This document shows, piece after piece, positions 26,721-35,930 of a stretch of DNA of 43,907 nucleotides. How positions within the stretch are numbered: the first letter of the stretch is position 1; every line of letters begins with the position of its first letter. Under the pieces are notes generated by a model. The model saw only the letters and a program-made list of their open reading frames with translations. It was not told where the DNA came from and did no database searches. Origin of the DNA: Bacteroidales bacterium. GTDB lineage: Bacteria > Bacteroidota > Bacteroidia > Bacteroidales > UBA932. The translations under genes and the position numbers were made by a program. Location: contig JAFZKT010000076.1 in assembly GCA_017553545.1 (NCBI GenBank), positions 1-43,907 of the forward strand, written 5' to 3'.

Positions 26721-27746
26721 CTAACGCTGGTGGAGGGTGTCGTACTGGAGACGGCGCCGGAAGATGTCGATGGCGGTGTAGATGGCGCTCATCATCGAAC
26801 GGGGATCCGCTTCGTCGCGGCCGGCCATATCATAGGCAGTACCGTGGTCCGGCGAAGTGCGCACGATGGGAAGGCCGGCGGTGAAGTTCACGCCGTCGGA
26901 GAAAGCGATGGCCTTGAAGGGCGCCAGGCCTTGGTCGTGGTACATGGCCAGGGTGGCGTCGAAGCGGCTGTAATTCCCCAGGCCGAAGAAACCGTCGGGG
27001 GAGTAGGGGCCGAAAGCCTGGATGCCTTCTTTGGTGGCTTCTTCCACCGCCGGGAGGATGACGTTCTGTTCTTCGTCGCCCAGCAGGCCACCGTCCCCGC
27101 AGTGGGGGTTCAGGCCCAGGACGGCGATCTTGGGATTAATGATGCCGAAATCCCGTTCCAGGGAGGCCTTCATAATGCGGAGTTTTCCCAGGATGCTTTC
27201 CTTGGTGATGCTCTTAGGGACGTCCCTCAGCGGAATATGACCGGTTACCACGCCGATTTTCAGCTGGCTGCTCACCATAATCATGGTTACGTCGTCGGCC
27301 CCGAATTCCTTCTGCAGGTACTCCGTATGGCCGGTGTCCGAGAATCCCTCCGCGCACATCGCGCGCTTGTTGATGGGGGCGGTGACCAGCACGTCTATCT
27401 GCCCGTCCTTGAGGTCTTTGACCGCCACTTCCAGCGACTTGATGGCCGCCTTGGCGCTGTCCGGGGTGCTCTGGCCGGGCTCCGCGTAGATGCTGTCCGG
27501 CAAGCAGTTCACAAGGTTGATTTTTTTCTGTTTGGCATCGGCCGCTCCGGAAATGACGTTGATGTCCATGGGGCCGATGTTATGCACCGTCTTGCGGTAA
27601 AAGCCCATCAGCTTGGACGAGCCGTAGATGACCGGGGTGAAGGAATCCAGGATCCGTTCATCCTGGAGGGATTTGATGATGACTTCGTATCCGATTCCGT
27701 TGCTGTCGCCCTGTGTGATGCCGACGACCAATTTGGGAAGTGCCAT
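26721..27746 (-). CDS. pdxA: 4-hydroxythreonine-4-phosphate dehydrogenase
   Basis: Cytoplasmic NAD-dependent enzyme (341 aa) of the DXP-dependent pyridoxal phosphate pathway, oxidising 4-phosphohydroxy-L-threonine. Characteristic segments are VVGITQGDSNGIGYEV at the N-terminus, VTAPINKRAM near residue 125, GHTEYLQKEF, LNPHCGDGG, and the metal and substrate site MYHDQGLAPFKAIAF with a C-terminal GTAYDMAGR. Length and motifs are complete. PdxJ is not in the window. It begins the pdxA-WYL-S9-barrel unit with its own -7 box 21 nt upstream of the ATG. Confidence 0.96.
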   Translation of the reverse strand: MALPKLVVGITQGDSNGIGYEVIIKSLQDERILDSFTPVIYGSSKLMGFYRKTVHNIGPMDINVISGAADAKQKKINLVNCLPDSIYAEPGQSTPDSAKAAIKSLEVAVKDLKDGQIDVLVTAPINKRAMCAEGFSDTGHTEYLQKEFGADDVTMIMVSSQLKIGVVTGHIPLRDVPKSITKESILGKLRIMKASLERDFGIINPKIAVLGLNPHCGDGGLLGDEEQNVILPAVEEATKEGIQAFGPYSPDGFFGLGNYSRFDATLAMYHDQGLAPFKAIAFSDGVNFTAGLPIVRTSPDHGTAYDMAGRDEADPRSMMSAIYTAIDIFRRRLQYDTLHQR

Positions 27747-27767
27747 AGTTCAATCTTCTTATCAATG

Positions 27768-27775
27768 CAAATATA
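27768..27775 (-). promoter_or_regulatory. -7 box of the pdxA promoter
   Basis: TATATTTG on the minus strand matches TAnnTTTG and lies 21 nt from the pdxA ATG. No good TTG is found 19-21 nt further upstream, so the -33 element is weak. Confidence 0.55.
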
Positions 27776-27807
27776 CACTTTTTTGCGGATTTCCGGCAGT
27801 GTCCCGT

Positions 27808-27843
27808 AAAACAAAGCAGGGATGGCGAAACCGCCACCCCTGC
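27808..27843 (-). terminator. Intrinsic terminator of the SusC/D operon
   Basis: A 12-bp stem with one G-U pair (arms 27843-27832 and 27827-27816, loop GTTT on the minus strand) is followed by the T-rich run TTTGTTTT at 27815-27808. It starts 21 nt after the stop of the last lipoprotein gene and precedes the pdxA promoter, so the two units are separated. Confidence 0.85.
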
Positions 27844-27864
27844 AAGGAAAGGAATGAAAACCGC

Positions 27865-29874
27865 TTACGGACGCGTGCCGAAGCTGTTGTTTTCGAAGGT
27901 TACGTTTGCGATACGGCTGGCTTTACACAGGCAATAGTACTGTGCGAAGTTCTCCGCGGTAAGCGTGACCAGCGGGGCTTCGGCCGTCGGTACATACGGA
28001 CCAATCTGACCGCCGAGGATGCAGTTCTTCACGGTAATCTTCTTCGTGTTGAAGTTGCCGCAGACGATGCCCATATAAACCTCCGAGGCGTTGAACCACA
28101 TATCGGACTGGATGGTGCCGTAGGTGGCGCAACCGTCGATGTAACCCACATAATCCCCGGCGTCGTTGCTCTGGCCGACGAGACCGGCGGCATAGCCGTG
28201 CGTGCTGTCACCTGCTACGGCGAAGATGATGTCACCGTAGTTGACGCAGTTCTTGAGGGCCGTGTTGGTGCCCATGGCGGACACGATGCCGGCGACTCGG
28301 CTGTTGGCGGCCGTGACGTCCGTGCAGGTGATGTTGCCATTGTTCACGCAGCCCTCGGCGATGCACTGGGAGTTCATCGTGCCGATGACACCGCCCGTAC
28401 GGGTGGCCTGCACCGAGAAGGAGGAATAGTTGGTGGCATTCTCCACCTTGGCAGGGAAGTTGGCGAAATCCTTGCCGTCCACGAAGCCGATGACACCGCC
28501 GAGCTGGATGCCGGTGGCGCCGTTCTTCGTATTGACCGTATTGAGGACCTCGAAGGTGGCGTGGCCCTGAATGTTCTTGGCAAGGCTGGCCGCTTCGGCG
28601 GAGGCGAAGAGGGTGCCGACGGCACCGCCAATCACCAGGCGGACGTTGTCCTTACCGGCGTTGCTCTGCAGCTTGGCCTTACTGTCGATGTTCTCCAGCG
28701 TGGATTCGGAGGCGAAACCTACGGCGCCGCCCATCGTAACAAAGCCCGTGTTGGATTCGTTCTTGAGGACAACCTTGTCGCCAATCACCAGGTTCTTCAC
28801 CGTGGCCTGGCTGACGGCGCCGAACAGGCCGGCGGCAACGTTGGAGCCGGTGGAAGGAACCGTTACCTTGAAGTTGTCAATGGTGTGGTTCTTACCGTCG
28901 AAGACGCCGGTAAAGGCGTTTCCGCCGGTAATGGCGTGCGAAGTGTTGACGGTGGCGTTGCCGATGGGCGTCCATTCCTCGCCGCCCAGGTCGATATCGG
29001 CCAGCAGTTCCACCTCGCCGGCGGTGTTGAGCCAGCGGCTGATGGAGCGCCCGTCGTTCACGGCGGCAGCGAAGTCCTTGAGTTCCTTGGCGGAAGGAAT
29101 ACCGCCGATGTTGGGATCCTCGGAGACGTTCACCTCGAAGACCAGCGCTTCCATCTCACGCAGCTGTCCTGCGCTGACGGTACGGGCGCTCACGGCTTTC
29201 CGCATCAGGCCGCCCTCGCTGTTGAGGATGTCGATCTGATAGCCGGAGGCATAGTTGCCGGCGGGGATGGGGATGTAGAGGACGAGGGGAGTGGCGGAGA
29301 GCGCCTGGTTGACGTTCAGTTTGACCACTTTGTCGGCCTCTGCATCGGATGCGCCCGTGAGGGCGAGCGTGGAGAAGTCGATGGTGAAGTCGCCGCTGAG
29401 CTGTTCGCCGCCCAGACCGCGCAGGGTGATGTCCTTGACGGTGGTGGTGGCTTCGCCGGTGATGGAAAGCTTCAGGAACGCGGTGATGGCGTGGAAGTCA
29501 ATGGCGCTTCCGTTCTCCAGATAGCCGGCCAGAGGCGTGTAGTAGTCGTTCAGGACGCCAGGGAGCGTTACCGTGTTTTCATTCTTGTAGATGGAAGTGG
29601 GGTAAACGGCTTTGTAGGGAGTCGCCAGCGTGGAGCGGAATTCGAAGGTGGCCGATGCCGCCGCTTCCGTAATCGCGTTGGAGTTGGCGCCGTTCACGTT
29701 GATGGCGTCGCCCGCGGTCCAGCTTACCTTTACGCCCTCAATGGCGGTCTTGGTAAGGGAATTCAGGGATGCCGTGAGCACGGTGCCCTGTTCGGGCTGG
29801 CCGGCGGGATCTTTCACGCAGCCGGCTGCAAGAACTGCTGCCGCGAGGGCAATGAATATAATATGCTTTTTCAT
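27865..29874 (-). CDS. Surface lipoprotein: fimbrillin-like N-terminus plus GLUG-type solenoid
   Basis: A 669-aa lipoprotein with signal MKKHIIFIALAAAVLAAGC and Cys19 followed by the acidic tract VKD, in line with surface export in Bacteroidota. Residues about 30-240 resemble fimbrillin/Mfa-like domains (SLTKTAIEGVKVSWTAGDAI). From about 250 comes the module shared with the two preceding genes: IGGIPSAKELKDFAAAVN, VELLADIDLGGEEWTPIGN and FTGVFDGKNHTIDNFK. After it come GLUG-like rungs ending in GCVNNGNI, NCVNYGDI or GCATYGTI. Last gene of the operon, 14 nt after the previous one. Likely a glycan-binding or adhesive protein; no enzyme motif is seen. Confidence 0.8.
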   Translation of the reverse strand: MKKHIIFIALAAAVLAAGCVKDPAGQPEQGTVLTASLNSLTKTAIEGVKVSWTAGDAINVNGANSNAITEAAASATFEFRSTLATPYKAVYPTSIYKNENTVTLPGVLNDYYTPLAGYLENGSAIDFHAITAFLKLSITGEATTTVKDITLRGLGGEQLSGDFTIDFSTLALTGASDAEADKVVKLNVNQALSATPLVLYIPIPAGNYASGYQIDILNSEGGLMRKAVSARTVSAGQLREMEALVFEVNVSEDPNIGGIPSAKELKDFAAAVNDGRSISRWLNTAGEVELLADIDLGGEEWTPIGNATVNTSHAITGGNAFTGVFDGKNHTIDNFKVTVPSTGSNVAAGLFGAVSQATVKNLVIGDKVVLKNESNTGFVTMGGAVGFASESTLENIDSKAKLQSNAGKDNVRLVIGGAVGTLFASAEAASLAKNIQGHATFEVLNTVNTKNGATGIQLGGVIGFVDGKDFANFPAKVENATNYSSFSVQATRTGGVIGTMNSQCIAEGCVNNGNITCTDVTAANSRVAGIVSAMGTNTALKNCVNYGDIIFAVAGDSTHGYAAGLVGQSNDAGDYVGYIDGCATYGTIQSDMWFNASEVYMGIVCGNFNTKKITVKNCILGGQIGPYVPTAEAPLVTLTAENFAQYYCLCKASRIANVTFENNSFGTRP

Positions 29875-29888
29875 ATCCTTATCCTTTA

Positions 29889-31568
29889 TTAGTTCCAGGT
29901 GTCATTGACGGGATTCAGGTCGCTGATACCGCCGCCGGTGGAAGGAGTTTCCGTGGCTTCACCCACGAAGGTGATGTTTTCGACCTTCTCCAGGTAAGCG
30001 GGGTTGATGTAGCCGATGTAATCCATAATGGTAGCCGGGCTGATGGGATACATCTCGTGGTTGCCGTCGGCCTTATACAAGCCCAGTTTACCGGCCAGTT
30101 TCACGTTGGTGAGGTGGTCGAACTTGTTGTTGTTCGCGCAAAGGAGGCTCAGGTACTTGGGCGTTGCACCGATGATGGTAGCGGTGTTGGCCGTCCTGTC
30201 ACCGCCTTCGATATAGGCGGAGTCGTCACCCATAAGCGCTACGAGTGCGCCCGTGGTGGTGTTTGCGCCGGAGGTGGTCAGGTCGCCGTTGTTGACGCAG
30301 TCCTTGACGTGGGAACGGACACTCAGGTTGCAGCAAATCTGGCCGATACGGCCGTTTTCGAAGGTGTTCACCTGGGAGGCGTTGTTGGTGCAGCCCTCGA
30401 TGTGGGTGCCGCAGTTGGCCGTGGAGCAGATACCGCTGCAGCGGCAGAGATTAGCCGTCATCGTTCCGTTGTGGACGCAGTCCTTGATGAGGTTGACGGC
30501 CGTGTCTTCCTTGACGCTGGTGGCGAAGCCCACGATGCCGCCGTACATTACGCCGGTGGCGCCGTTGCCGGTATTGTTGCCGTTGGTCATATTGACCGTT
30601 GCGGTAACTTCGCAGTTCTTGACGCAACTGTCAAAGGTGTTTGCTTCAACCGTTTCGCTGTAGAGGAAGCCGACTATGCCGCCGACGACGAAGCGTGCGC
30701 CGGTGGAAGCGCCTTCCGTGGAGGTGATCTTGGCGGTGAGCTTCACATTGTCGATGGTGGAGCCGTAGGCCGTACCCACAACCACGCCGGCATCGGCCGC
30801 GCCCGTCGCGGAATACGTCACTTCACCCTCTACGTTGAGGTTCTTGATGGTGGCGTTGTAGATGCAGCCGAACAGGCCCCAGGTCTGTCCTGCGGCGAGG
30901 GCTTTGGTGGTCTTGAAGTTCCGGATGGTGTGGTTGCCGCCGTTGAAGACGCCGGTGAAGTAATTGCCCTTCGGGGCGCAGGCGTTGTTGCCGTTGCCGG
31001 TGGATTCCACATTGCCGATGGGCGTCCATTCGGTGACGCTTGACAGGTCGATATCGGCCAGCAGTTCCACCTCGAAGTTGCTGTTCATCCAGCGGATGGG
31101 GGAGTTTCCTTCATTGACGCAGGCGACGAAATCCATGAATTCCGCCAGGGAAGGAATGCCGCCGATGCTGGCGTTAGGGTCGATGACCGCCGTGTGGCCC
31201 AGCTGGTTGATTCGGACGGTGACCGAGGTGTTGCCGCCGGAAATCTTGATTTCACCGCTGCGGGGCAGGGTGGTGGTTGCCTCGTTCCTGTAGTTGGGAG
31301 CGATGGTCAGGGAGACGATGGTGCTTTCGCCGCCACCCACGCCCTGCTTCTTGTCGGGCGTGACCCAGTCGGGTGTTGAGAGAATCCAGTACGGAGCGTC
31401 CGTGGTGATTACCAGGACTTCCACACCGGGGTTGTTGGCTGCCACATCCTGGATGGACTGGCGGTCGACCGTGATGGTATAGGTGGTCTGCCCTTGGTTT
31501 TTATTGCCACAGGAGACTGCCAATACCGCTCCGAGGAGCACGGTCAAAAAACATTTCAGTGTTTTCAT
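29889..31568 (-). CDS. Surface lipoprotein: BACON-like domain plus cysteine-rich GLUG-type solenoid
   Basis: A 559-aa lipoprotein (lipobox AVSC, Cys20). Residues about 30-130 form a BACON-like domain (YTITVDRQSIQDVAANNPG, WILSTPDWVTPDKKQGVGG, TVRINQLG), a module associated with carbohydrate or mucin binding. The shared GLUG module follows (GGIPSLAEFMDFVACVNEG, VELLADIDLSSVTEWTPIGN, FTGVFNGGNHTIRNFK). The solenoid part is unusually rich in cysteine, about 15 beyond the lipobox, five of them within 21 residues (NLCRCSGICSTANCG plus a later GC). Located between the phosphodiester glycosidase and the fimbrillin-like lipoprotein with gaps of 15 and 14 nt. Probable surface glycan-binding protein; ligand unknown. 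Confidence 0.8.
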   Translation of the reverse strand: MKTLKCFLTVLLGAVLAVSCGNKNQGQTTYTITVDRQSIQDVAANNPGVEVLVITTDAPYWILSTPDWVTPDKKQGVGGGESTIVSLTIAPNYRNEATTTLPRSGEIKISGGNTSVTVRINQLGHTAVIDPNASIGGIPSLAEFMDFVACVNEGNSPIRWMNSNFEVELLADIDLSSVTEWTPIGNVESTGNGNNACAPKGNYFTGVFNGGNHTIRNFKTTKALAAGQTWGLFGCIYNATIKNLNVEGEVTYSATGAADAGVVVGTAYGSTIDNVKLTAKITSTEGASTGARFVVGGIVGFLYSETVEANTFDSCVKNCEVTATVNMTNGNNTGNGATGVMYGGIVGFATSVKEDTAVNLIKDCVHNGTMTANLCRCSGICSTANCGTHIEGCTNNASQVNTFENGRIGQICCNLSVRSHVKDCVNNGDLTTSGANTTTGALVALMGDDSAYIEGGDRTANTATIIGATPKYLSLLCANNNKFDHLTNVKLAGKLGLYKADGNHEMYPISPATIMDYIGYINPAYLEKVENITFVGEATETPSTGGGISDLNPVNDTWN

Positions 31569-31583
31569 AATGGTATTGATTGG

Positions 31584-34043
31584 TTATTGTTTTTCCCTAA
31601 TCAGGACATATGTCATACAGCTGCGCTCGCCCTTGGAGTCGCTGGGCTTGCTTTCGATTTTCCCGCTGTTCTTGGACGGATTCCAGACCCAGATCGAAGA
31701 GGATCCGCCGCCGTCCATTCCCGTTACCCAGGCTCCGCCCAGTTTCTTGGCGATACGGTACATTTCGTATCCTTTCACGCCCAGGGAATACCAGGTGGGG
31801 GAGATTTGGCGTCCGTCCACTTCCACCAGCCAGACTTTCTTGCGGTCTGCGCTTACGACGGGGAAGGTCTTGGGGTCATACTTCGTGTACAGGGAGGCAC
31901 TGGAGCCGGGAGTGCTGGAAGCATCCTGCCCGTCGGTCATCAGCTGATACATGGTGGAATCCAGCGTGAGGATGGGTTTGGAAGCATCGCCGTCGATGGA
32001 GATGTCGCAGCGGAATTCCACCGTATCTCCCACTTTGAGGAAAGCCATCAGGGAGGCCGCCATATCGCCGGAGAGGGCGATGCCCACCCGGTTCTTGGCG
32101 GTGAAATACGGCCGGCTGCTCAGCGGCGTATTGCGCCCGTCCTGGATATCCACCACCCTGGCGGCCGCGTATCCCTTGTTCACCAGCATCGGGTCCCCGG
32201 TGTATTCGCAAACCACATAGAGCGCGTTGGCGGCCAGGTCGTTGATGAGTTTGGGATAGGCCGAATAGGGCTGCCGCACGTAATGGGACGTGTACAGGTT
32301 GGCCTGATAATCTGCGTTCGTGTGGCGGAGCAGGGTGTCGTTGACGGAATAGTAGCGGAATTCCTTCCCGCCCGTCTTGAACTTGCCCGTGAACTGCTTG
32401 ACGCCGCAGGAGGCGGTGCCGTCCTCAAACACGGTGAAGCCCCACTTGTGATTCCCCAGCGCATTCACGACTTTGGGATTGTTGATGTACACCGGGCGTC
32501 CCTCCTCCACGTGGAATCCGCGGGGGAATCCGTCGTTGGAGTCGAAGAAACTGCAGTTGACCCCGCCCAGGATCTTCTGGCCTTCCGCGCGCTTGCGGGT
32601 GCAGAGTTCGGACAGCAGTTCGCGGATATTCTTGCCGTTGTTGTTGTTCGAATTCCCGTTGGGGTTGGGGACCATGTCGCCGGCGAAGGCGGAGGTGATT
32701 TCAATGCCGGGATCCGTCAGGTCCACTTCCAGGACACGGATTTCGCGGGGGACGTTCACGCAGGAGTAGTGGTGGTAGGTGGCGCCGCTGTGCAGCTGCC
32801 ATGTCTCCACTTCCTCCCAGTCGTAGTATCCGTCCTTGGTCCAGTCCACCGTGTTCAGTTCCATGTCGTAGGCGGCCTCTCCGTTCATCATCGCGTTCTT
32901 GATGGCGTCCGGAGCGGTGCCCACGAATCCGTTCCCCACATTGTCGGTCACGTTGGCTTTGGTCTTGTTGTAGGAACAGATCCAACCCGGTCCGTAACTT
33001 CCTTCCTTCAGGGCCGTGACGGTGCCTGTATGGGTGCAGTTCTGGATGGTGCCGGAGTTGTAGCCCACCAGGCCGCCGGCCTGCGCAACTACGGAGGTTG
33101 TAACGTCGCCCCGGTTGATACAGCCCTTGGAGGTGGCCATATCCCCGCCGACGATGCTGTTGGAGTCCATATAACCCACGAGCCCGCCGATGATGAGGTT
33201 GTTGCCGGTGGCAGTTGTGCCGCTGACCGTCAGGTTGGCGTTGTTGGTCACCTTGTTCAGGGTGATACCCAGTCCGTAGCCCAGGATGGAGCCGGCGCGG
33301 ATTTTACCGCTACTGTTGCCGCTGAAGGTCACCTGGTCCCCCTGCTGCCCGAAGGTGAGCTTGGAGATGGTGACGCCGCGGGCGTAGCCGATGAAGCCGA
33401 CATGCGTTTGCGAGGCCGCGTTGATGGTCCAGTGGATGTTCTTCAGGGTTTTCCCGTTGCCGTCGATGTTATAGGTGAGCGGCGACTGCTCCGTTCCGGC
33501 AGGGATCCACTCCGTGATGGAGGAACAGTCTATGTCGTTCAAGATTTTGACGGTGCCGTCCACCAGGTACGGGGTGATGGACCCTTCCCCGTTGACAGCC
33601 TTGGCAAAGCCCAGAAGGTCGGCCGCCGTGGCGATGCCGCGGACGGTCACCTCACCGCCGGACCCGCCGGCGGCCTGGTTCACCTGAATTGTCACGCTTT
33701 CCTTGCCCAGGTTGGACACGGTGAGCGTGGCGGAACGCACTTCGGTGGTTTTGTTTTCTTCGGCGTTGACAACCATCGGGGAGGCGGAGGGGCCGCCCTT
33801 GCCGGTTGCCGTCACCACTTTCAGCCAGCTCGCGGAGCTGCGGACCAGCCAGTCTGTGGCCGATGTGACCGAGAAGGTTTTCTGTTCTCCCAGCGCGGAG
33901 ACCTCGGCGGAATTCGGCGACACCACCAGGGGCACCGTATTTCCGCCGTTGTCTTCCGCCTTCTCACCGCAGGCGCCCATAAAAACAAGCGCCAGGATGG
34001 CTGTCAGTAACATACTGATTTTTCTGTACATATTCTTATTCAT
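31584..34043 (-). CDS. Surface lipoprotein with BACON, GLUG and C-terminal phosphodiester glycosidase (NAGPA/DUF2233) domain
   Basis: An 819-aa lipoprotein (lipobox MGAC, Cys25). A BACON-like domain (VPLVVSPNSAEVSALGEQ, WLVRSSASWLKV) is followed by the shared module in shorter form (RGIATAADLLGFAKAVN, KILNDIDCSSITEWIPAG). A classic GLUG rung reads GGLVGYNSGTIQNCTHTGTV. From about residue 500 the chain matches the family of the human uncovering enzyme, which removes GlcNAc from a GlcNAc-phospho-mannose diester; the hallmark DGGGSSS is at 777-783, with GGVNCSFFDSNDGFPRG earlier. It may therefore cleave a phosphodiester-linked sugar. Two starts are possible: 34043, overlapping the susD stop by 8 nt, or 34031. 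Confidence 0.85.
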   Translation of the reverse strand: MNKNMYRKISMLLTAILALVFMGACGEKAEDNGGNTVPLVVSPNSAEVSALGEQKTFSVTSATDWLVRSSASWLKVVTATGKGGPSASPMVVNAEENKTTEVRSATLTVSNLGKESVTIQVNQAAGGSGGEVTVRGIATAADLLGFAKAVNGEGSITPYLVDGTVKILNDIDCSSITEWIPAGTEQSPLTYNIDGNGKTLKNIHWTINAASQTHVGFIGYARGVTISKLTFGQQGDQVTFSGNSSGKIRAGSILGYGLGITLNKVTNNANLTVSGTTATGNNLIIGGLVGYMDSNSIVGGDMATSKGCINRGDVTTSVVAQAGGLVGYNSGTIQNCTHTGTVTALKEGSYGPGWICSYNKTKANVTDNVGNGFVGTAPDAIKNAMMNGEAAYDMELNTVDWTKDGYYDWEEVETWQLHSGATYHHYSCVNVPREIRVLEVDLTDPGIEITSAFAGDMVPNPNGNSNNNNGKNIRELLSELCTRKRAEGQKILGGVNCSFFDSNDGFPRGFHVEEGRPVYINNPKVVNALGNHKWGFTVFEDGTASCGVKQFTGKFKTGGKEFRYYSVNDTLLRHTNADYQANLYTSHYVRQPYSAYPKLINDLAANALYVVCEYTGDPMLVNKGYAAARVVDIQDGRNTPLSSRPYFTAKNRVGIALSGDMAASLMAFLKVGDTVEFRCDISIDGDASKPILTLDSTMYQLMTDGQDASSTPGSSASLYTKYDPKTFPVVSADRKKVWLVEVDGRQISPTWYSLGVKGYEMYRIAKKLGGAWVTGMDGGGSSSIWVWNPSKNSGKIESKPSDSKGERSCMTYVLIREKQ

Positions 34044-35925
34044 TCAAACCGTCATCCCAGCCCGGATTCTGCGAGAGGCTGTACCCGGTGAGGGTGCGCT
34101 GGTCCGCAGGAATGGGCCAGAGATAATCCCTGCCTTCATCCCAGACATAGTCTTCCGCCTTCCAGTAAGTCAGGTAGCCGTGAGTAATCTCGCTGAGGAT
34201 CCAGGGCGACTCCGGATTGGTGAGGTTGGTGCTCAGCTGAATCTGGTTGGTTGAAGGCGCCGAAGTGGTACCTTTCGTGCCCTTATAGACGTACAGGTCG
34301 GCCCTGCCGTCCTGATCCAGGTCGATATCGGTTCCCACCTGCGCGGCGGTGATGTAGATGCCCCGGAATCCTCCGGTTGCCAGCGGGGTGAGCATGGCGC
34401 CTTCACCCCAGCGGAGCATATCCCACTGGCGGAAGCCTTCACAGAAGAGTTCCACGGCGCGCTCCCGGCGGATTTCCAGGATGGCTGCTTTCTGGGCGCC
34501 TTTGGCGTGCGGGTAATAACTGGCCATCAGGGCGTCTTCCGTTGTGGGAACGGTGGTGAGACCGGGCATCCCAACGCGGGCGCGAATGACGTTGACGGTA
34601 GCGGCCAGGTCCGTGACGGTGAGTTCACCGAGTTCGGCCTTGGCTTCCGCGTAGTTCAGAAGCACTTCCGGGTAGCGGAGCAGAGGGTAGTCCGTAGTGG
34701 AGGTGGATGCACCCTCATGGTTGGTGTCGGAGATGAACTTGATGATGCGGAACCCGTTGAAGGTGCGCTCCCAGGAGAGCTGTTCCGCTTTATGCTGGTG
34801 CGTGGTTTCATCCACGTCCGCCATCACGTAACCGGGTCCCTGGATGGTCTGTGCCAGACGGGGATCGCGGTTCTGGAAGAGGTCGTAATAGCTGAGCGTC
34901 TCCCAGTTCGCGCGCTCCTGGATGGGGGTTCCATCGGCCTGGAGATAGTGGCAGACCTGGCGGAAGCTGGCGCTGCGGTGCTGGTTCTTGAAGTCGAACT
35001 GCACCCCGTGCCGCACTTTCAGATCCACGTTGAAGCGGCGGGCAAAGATGGTCTCGGCCGATTCGGCGTCCTCCAGGATGAAGTACTCACGGTAGGAGGC
35101 TTTCTTTGGATCGGCGTCCAGTCCCATCGTATTTCCTTCATAGAGGTTGCGGGTACCCACGATATGGGCGGCCGCATCCGCTGCCTGACGGAGGAAGTAC
35201 TCGGAGGAGATGGTGATTTCCTGGCCGTCCACGGTGAAGGTCTGCTGGTCCACGGGGACGAAGGCCGTTCCGGCGTGATACTTCCGGAAGGTGCCTTCAA
35301 ACAGGGCTGCGCGGGATTTCAGGGCCATCGCGGCGTCCTTGGAGACGTGGTACACGGGGTCCGTCGTCCACCTTGCGGGCAGCAGTTCGTAGGCCTTGTC
35401 CAGGTCCTGGAGCACCCTGAGCATCACGTAGCCGCGCGGATCGCGGGGCTTGTTGAGGGCCTCGGTGTCCGAGGAGCCGATGACATGGTCGTACCAGGGG
35501 ATATCTCCGTACTGGCGCACTTTTTCATAGTAGAACCAGGCGCGGAAGAAGTAGCAGACGCCGTCGTAGCGGGCTTTCACCGCCGCATCCGCGCACTTGT
35601 TGTTTTCGAGCATATAGTTGATGTTCCTCAGCGGTTTCCAGGTGTCCGCGCTCCAGGATTTGGAGGAAGGCGTACGGGTGCCCTTCTGAACCGCGCTCAG
35701 GGAAGAGGACGAGCCGTTGTCGTCGGCGTTCAGTTCCGCCAGGTCGCCGGGTTCCGGCAGGATGTCGGAGTAGAACTTGTTGGCCCACAGGTCCAGTTCC
35801 TGCGAAGTGGAGAAATAACTCCCCGGCGAGAGACTGGCCTCGGGTGACTTGGTAAGGAAGTCCTGACAGGATGTGAAAGCCAGGGCGGCGGTCAAGACGG
35901 CGAAAGGTATGATAATCTTTTTCAT
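34036..35925 (-). CDS. SusD/RagB-family outer-membrane nutrient-binding lipoprotein
   Basis: A 629-aa lipoprotein (FTSC, Cys20) forming the lid of the SusC/D uptake complex. Family features: QDFLTKSPEASLSPGSYFST after the lipid anchor, TPR-like helices, YFFRAWFYYEKVRQYGDIPWYD around residues 127-148, LRYPEVLLNYAEAKAEL and a C-terminal GRDYLWPIPADQRTLTGYSLSQNPGW-type ending. It follows susC by 5 nt. Ligand specificity cannot be read from sequence, but the neighbouring phosphodiester glycosidase suggests a phosphorylated or phosphodiester-linked glycan. Confidence 0.95.
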   Translation of the reverse strand: MKKIIIPFAVLTAALAFTSCQDFLTKSPEASLSPGSYFSTSQELDLWANKFYSDILPEPGDLAELNADDNGSSSSLSAVQKGTRTPSSKSWSADTWKPLRNINYMLENNKCADAAVKARYDGVCYFFRAWFYYEKVRQYGDIPWYDHVIGSSDTEALNKPRDPRGYVMLRVLQDLDKAYELLPARWTTDPVYHVSKDAAMALKSRAALFEGTFRKYHAGTAFVPVDQQTFTVDGQEITISSEYFLRQAADAAAHIVGTRNLYEGNTMGLDADPKKASYREYFILEDAESAETIFARRFNVDLKVRHGVQFDFKNQHRSASFRQVCHYLQADGTPIQERANWETLSYYDLFQNRDPRLAQTIQGPGYVMADVDETTHQHKAEQLSWERTFNGFRIIKFISDTNHEGASTSTTDYPLLRYPEVLLNYAEAKAELGELTVTDLAATVNVIRARVGMPGLTTVPTTEDALMASYYPHAKGAQKAAILEIRRERAVELFCEGFRQWDMLRWGEGAMLTPLATGGFRGIYITAAQVGTDIDLDQDGRADLYVYKGTKGTTSAPSTNQIQLSTNLTNPESPWILSEITHGYLTYWKAEDYVWDEGRDYLWPIPADQRTLTGYSLSQNPGWDDGLNE

Positions 35926-35930
35926 AATCT

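Noticed and set aside
31494..34010. Plus-strand open frame of 838 codons antisense to the phosphodiester glycosidase lipoprotein
   Set aside because: Mirror frame of a real gene with low-complexity Val/Gly/His-rich translation. Similar long mirror frames at 27628-29892, 10249-12741 and 5139-7106 were dismissed for the same reason.
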